Both the position numbers and the translations under genes were made by a program. 14,370 nucleotides of DNA from an uncultured Eubacteriales bacterium (GTDB lineage Bacteria; Bacillota; Clostridia; Oscillospirales; Acutalibacteraceae): contig ONPE01000014.1 in the NCBI GenBank assembly GCA_900319615.1, forward strand, positions 1 to 14,370, written 5' to 3'. Shown piece after piece: positions 12,721 through 14,370 of this stretch. Positions within the stretch are counted from its first letter, which is position 1; each line of letters starts with the position of its first letter. The notes beneath the pieces were generated by a model. That model worked only from the letters and a program-made list of their open reading frames with translations. It had not been told where the DNA came from and made no database searches.

Positions 12721-14370
12721 CGCGCAAAAAGACGCGATAACCGCAAAAGGCGGCTCGGTGATAGTATCGGCTGCGGCGGGCTCGGGCAAGACAGCCGTGC
12801 TCGTAGAGCGCGTGATAAGGCTGATAACCGACTCCGAGAACGGCGTGGACGCCGACCGTCTGCTGGCGGTCACCTATACCCGTAAGGCGGCTGCTGAGCT
12901 CAGAGACCGGCTCAAGGAGGCTTTGACTAAGTGTATAAAGAACGACCCGTCAAATCAGTTTTTGCTAAGGCAGCAGGCGCTGCTTTCAAAGGCGAGGATA
13001 TCGACGGTGGATTCGTTCTGCATGGCGCTGTGTAAGGAGTATTTCTATGAGCTGGATATCGACCGCAATATCCGCATAGCCGAGCAGGGCGAGCTGACTG
13101 TTATGCGCGCCGACGCCATGCGATTGACCCTCGACGCGCTGTACGCCGAGGGCGACGAAAGATTCCACAGGCTTGTAGAGACCTTCGCGACCGCACGCGA
13201 CGACAGCAGGCTCGAGGACAACATCGCGAAGCTGTATGATTTTCTGCGTTCGCATCCCTTCCCCGAGAGGTGGATGGCTGAGAAGCTCTCTTACTACTCC
13301 GATTTTACGGATGCTTCTGACAGCGTTTGGGGCAGGATAATCGCCGAGTATACTGTTGAAGCTGCGGATTATCTGCGCGTGCTGTGTGACCGCGGCGCCG
13401 GGGCCGTTGCTCTCGATGAAAAGCTCAGCGAGAAGATAGCCCCCTTATTCGATAACTACAGCACGTTTCTGGACAGGCTGGATGAAGCCGTGCCGCATGG
13501 CTGGGATCAGATCCGCGCCGTGCTCTTCGGCTTTGACGCCGGCAGGCTGAATACTCCGCGCGGCTATAAGGACGATCCGCTCAAGCTCGCCGCCCAGTCC
13601 TCGCGCGACCTTATCAAGGATGTTGTGAAGACCCTGCAAAAGCTCTACGCTCAGGAGGAGGCTATGTGCCTTTACGAGATAGAGCGGCTCAAGGATTACG
13701 CCGAACAGATCTTCCGCGCTGCGGCTCTGTTTGACGAGAATTACTCTGCGATAAAGAAGGAGCACGGCGTGGCGGATTACGCCGATATCGAGCATCGGGT
13801 GCTGTCGCTGGTAGTCGATCGTGGCGGATTACGCCGATATCGAGCATCGGGTGCTGTCGCTGGTAGTCGATGAGGACACATTACAGCCTACGGCTATAGC
13901 TAAGCGGATCTCGGAGCGCTTCGACTGCATCATGGTCGACGAGTATCAGGACGCGAACGAGGTGCAGGATTCTATCTTCAAGGCGATATCAAGGCAGGAG
14001 AAGAATCTTTTTGTGGTAGGCGACGTGAAGCAGAGCATCTACGGCTTCCGTCAGGCTATGCCGGAATTATTCTTACAAAGAAAAAACAACGCCGTTTTGT
14101 ATGAACCGGAAACATCCGGCTTTTCCGGCGAAGATTATTTTGGACAGGAACTTCCGCAGCGATAAGGCGATACTTGAGGCTGCGAACTTCTTCTTCTCGA
14201 AGCTGATGTCGCCTGCTGTCGGAGATATCGATTATAACGAAGAAGAACGGCTCAACGCAGGAGCCGTGTACAACGAACCTCCGGAGCCTGCCGTCGAGCT
14301 GTGCATCGTAGATAAGGACGGCGTGGGCGAGGAGGACGCGGCTATAGCCGAGGCGCGTTTCATCGCCGAG
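12701..14370 (+). pseudogene. addA: Helicase/nuclease subunit A, frameshifted twice and cut by the window end
   Basis: AddA N-terminal region. The start is placed at GTG 12701 because AAAGGAGG (12687-12694) lies 6 bases upstream; an in-frame ATG at 12695 touches that site. Seen in order: Q-motif WTDAQKDAI, Walker A SAAAGSGKT (23-31), TYTRKAAAELRDRL, STVDSFC. Reading then breaks. An exact 52-bp duplication (13768-13871) shifts the frame by +1, so the first frame stops at TGA 13871-13873 after 390 residues. The next frame carries Walker B VDEYQDANEVQ and VGDVKQSIYGFRQAMPELF, but needs a second correction at 14110-14112 (one extra A) to continue as HPAFPAKIILDRNFRSDKA to the window end. The shifts add to +2 and do not cancel. 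This is a recent pseudogene or a sequencing/assembly fault. Confidence 0.85.
13768..13871. repeat. Exact 52-bp tandem duplication in addA
   Basis: 13768-13819 and 13820-13871 are identical base for base and adjacent, with no shared bases beyond either edge. Removing one copy restores the AddA reading ...ADYADIEHRVLSLVVDEDTLQP. As 52 is not a multiple of three, the duplication shifts the frame. Confidence 0.95.

Overview
The window looks like chromosome from a spore-forming, low-GC-phylum but GC-rich-coding Clostridia, most likely of the Ruminococcus/Oscillospiraceae type. The grounds are: spoIIR and a CotF-type coat gene, AddAB instead of RecBCD, a DUF1292 protein, an alanine-type Lrp/aminotransferase pair as in Bacillus, strong GGAGG ribosome binding sites, and GC-rich codons set between very AT-rich promoters. 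The species cannot be fixed from this sequence alone.

Layout. (1) 1-90 is the 3' end of an unidentified gene. (2) 86-290 and 844-1034 are two copies of a short element bounded at both ends by five inverted heptamers (GTTAGGA type), with the same two hairpins in both copies. Between them lie two small spore-coat-family genes (358-792) with their own terminator. (3) 1035-1199 holds the gpsA terminator and a 66-bp tandem repeat, followed by gpsA on the minus strand (1200-2162) with its promoter at 2192-2221. (4) 2256-2440 is a densely folded intergenic stretch without a convincing gene. (5) 2482-2674, minus strand, is a 6S RNA. (6) 2785-3084, minus strand, is a DUF1292 gene, divergently promoted from a plus-strand polysaccharide group: a phosphoglycosyl transferase, a Wzy/WaaL-type polymerase or ligase, and a LURP-one-like protein (3361-6125). 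(7) 6178-9353 is a tightly packed run: Lrp/AsnC regulator, class I aminotransferase, ispE, spoIIR. (8) 9370-14370 carries addB (intact) and addA (broken by two frameshifts and cut off by the window end).

How they fit together. The polysaccharide genes start a surface glycan (lipid-linked sugar transfer) and polymerise or ligate it. The Lrp/aminotransferase pair is probably an autoregulated amino acid transamination unit. ispE serves isoprenoid synthesis, including the polyprenyl carrier that the glycan genes need. spoIIR signals from forespore to mother cell during sporulation. addAB is the recombination nuclease-helicase. 6S RNA sets stationary-phase RNA polymerase activity.

No new defence or catalytic system is obvious. 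The most unusual material is non-coding: the covarying heptamer-ended elements, the multi-hairpin segment upstream of gpsA, a 15-bp palindromic repeat found downstream of two minus-strand transcripts, and an exact 52-bp tandem duplication that breaks addA.
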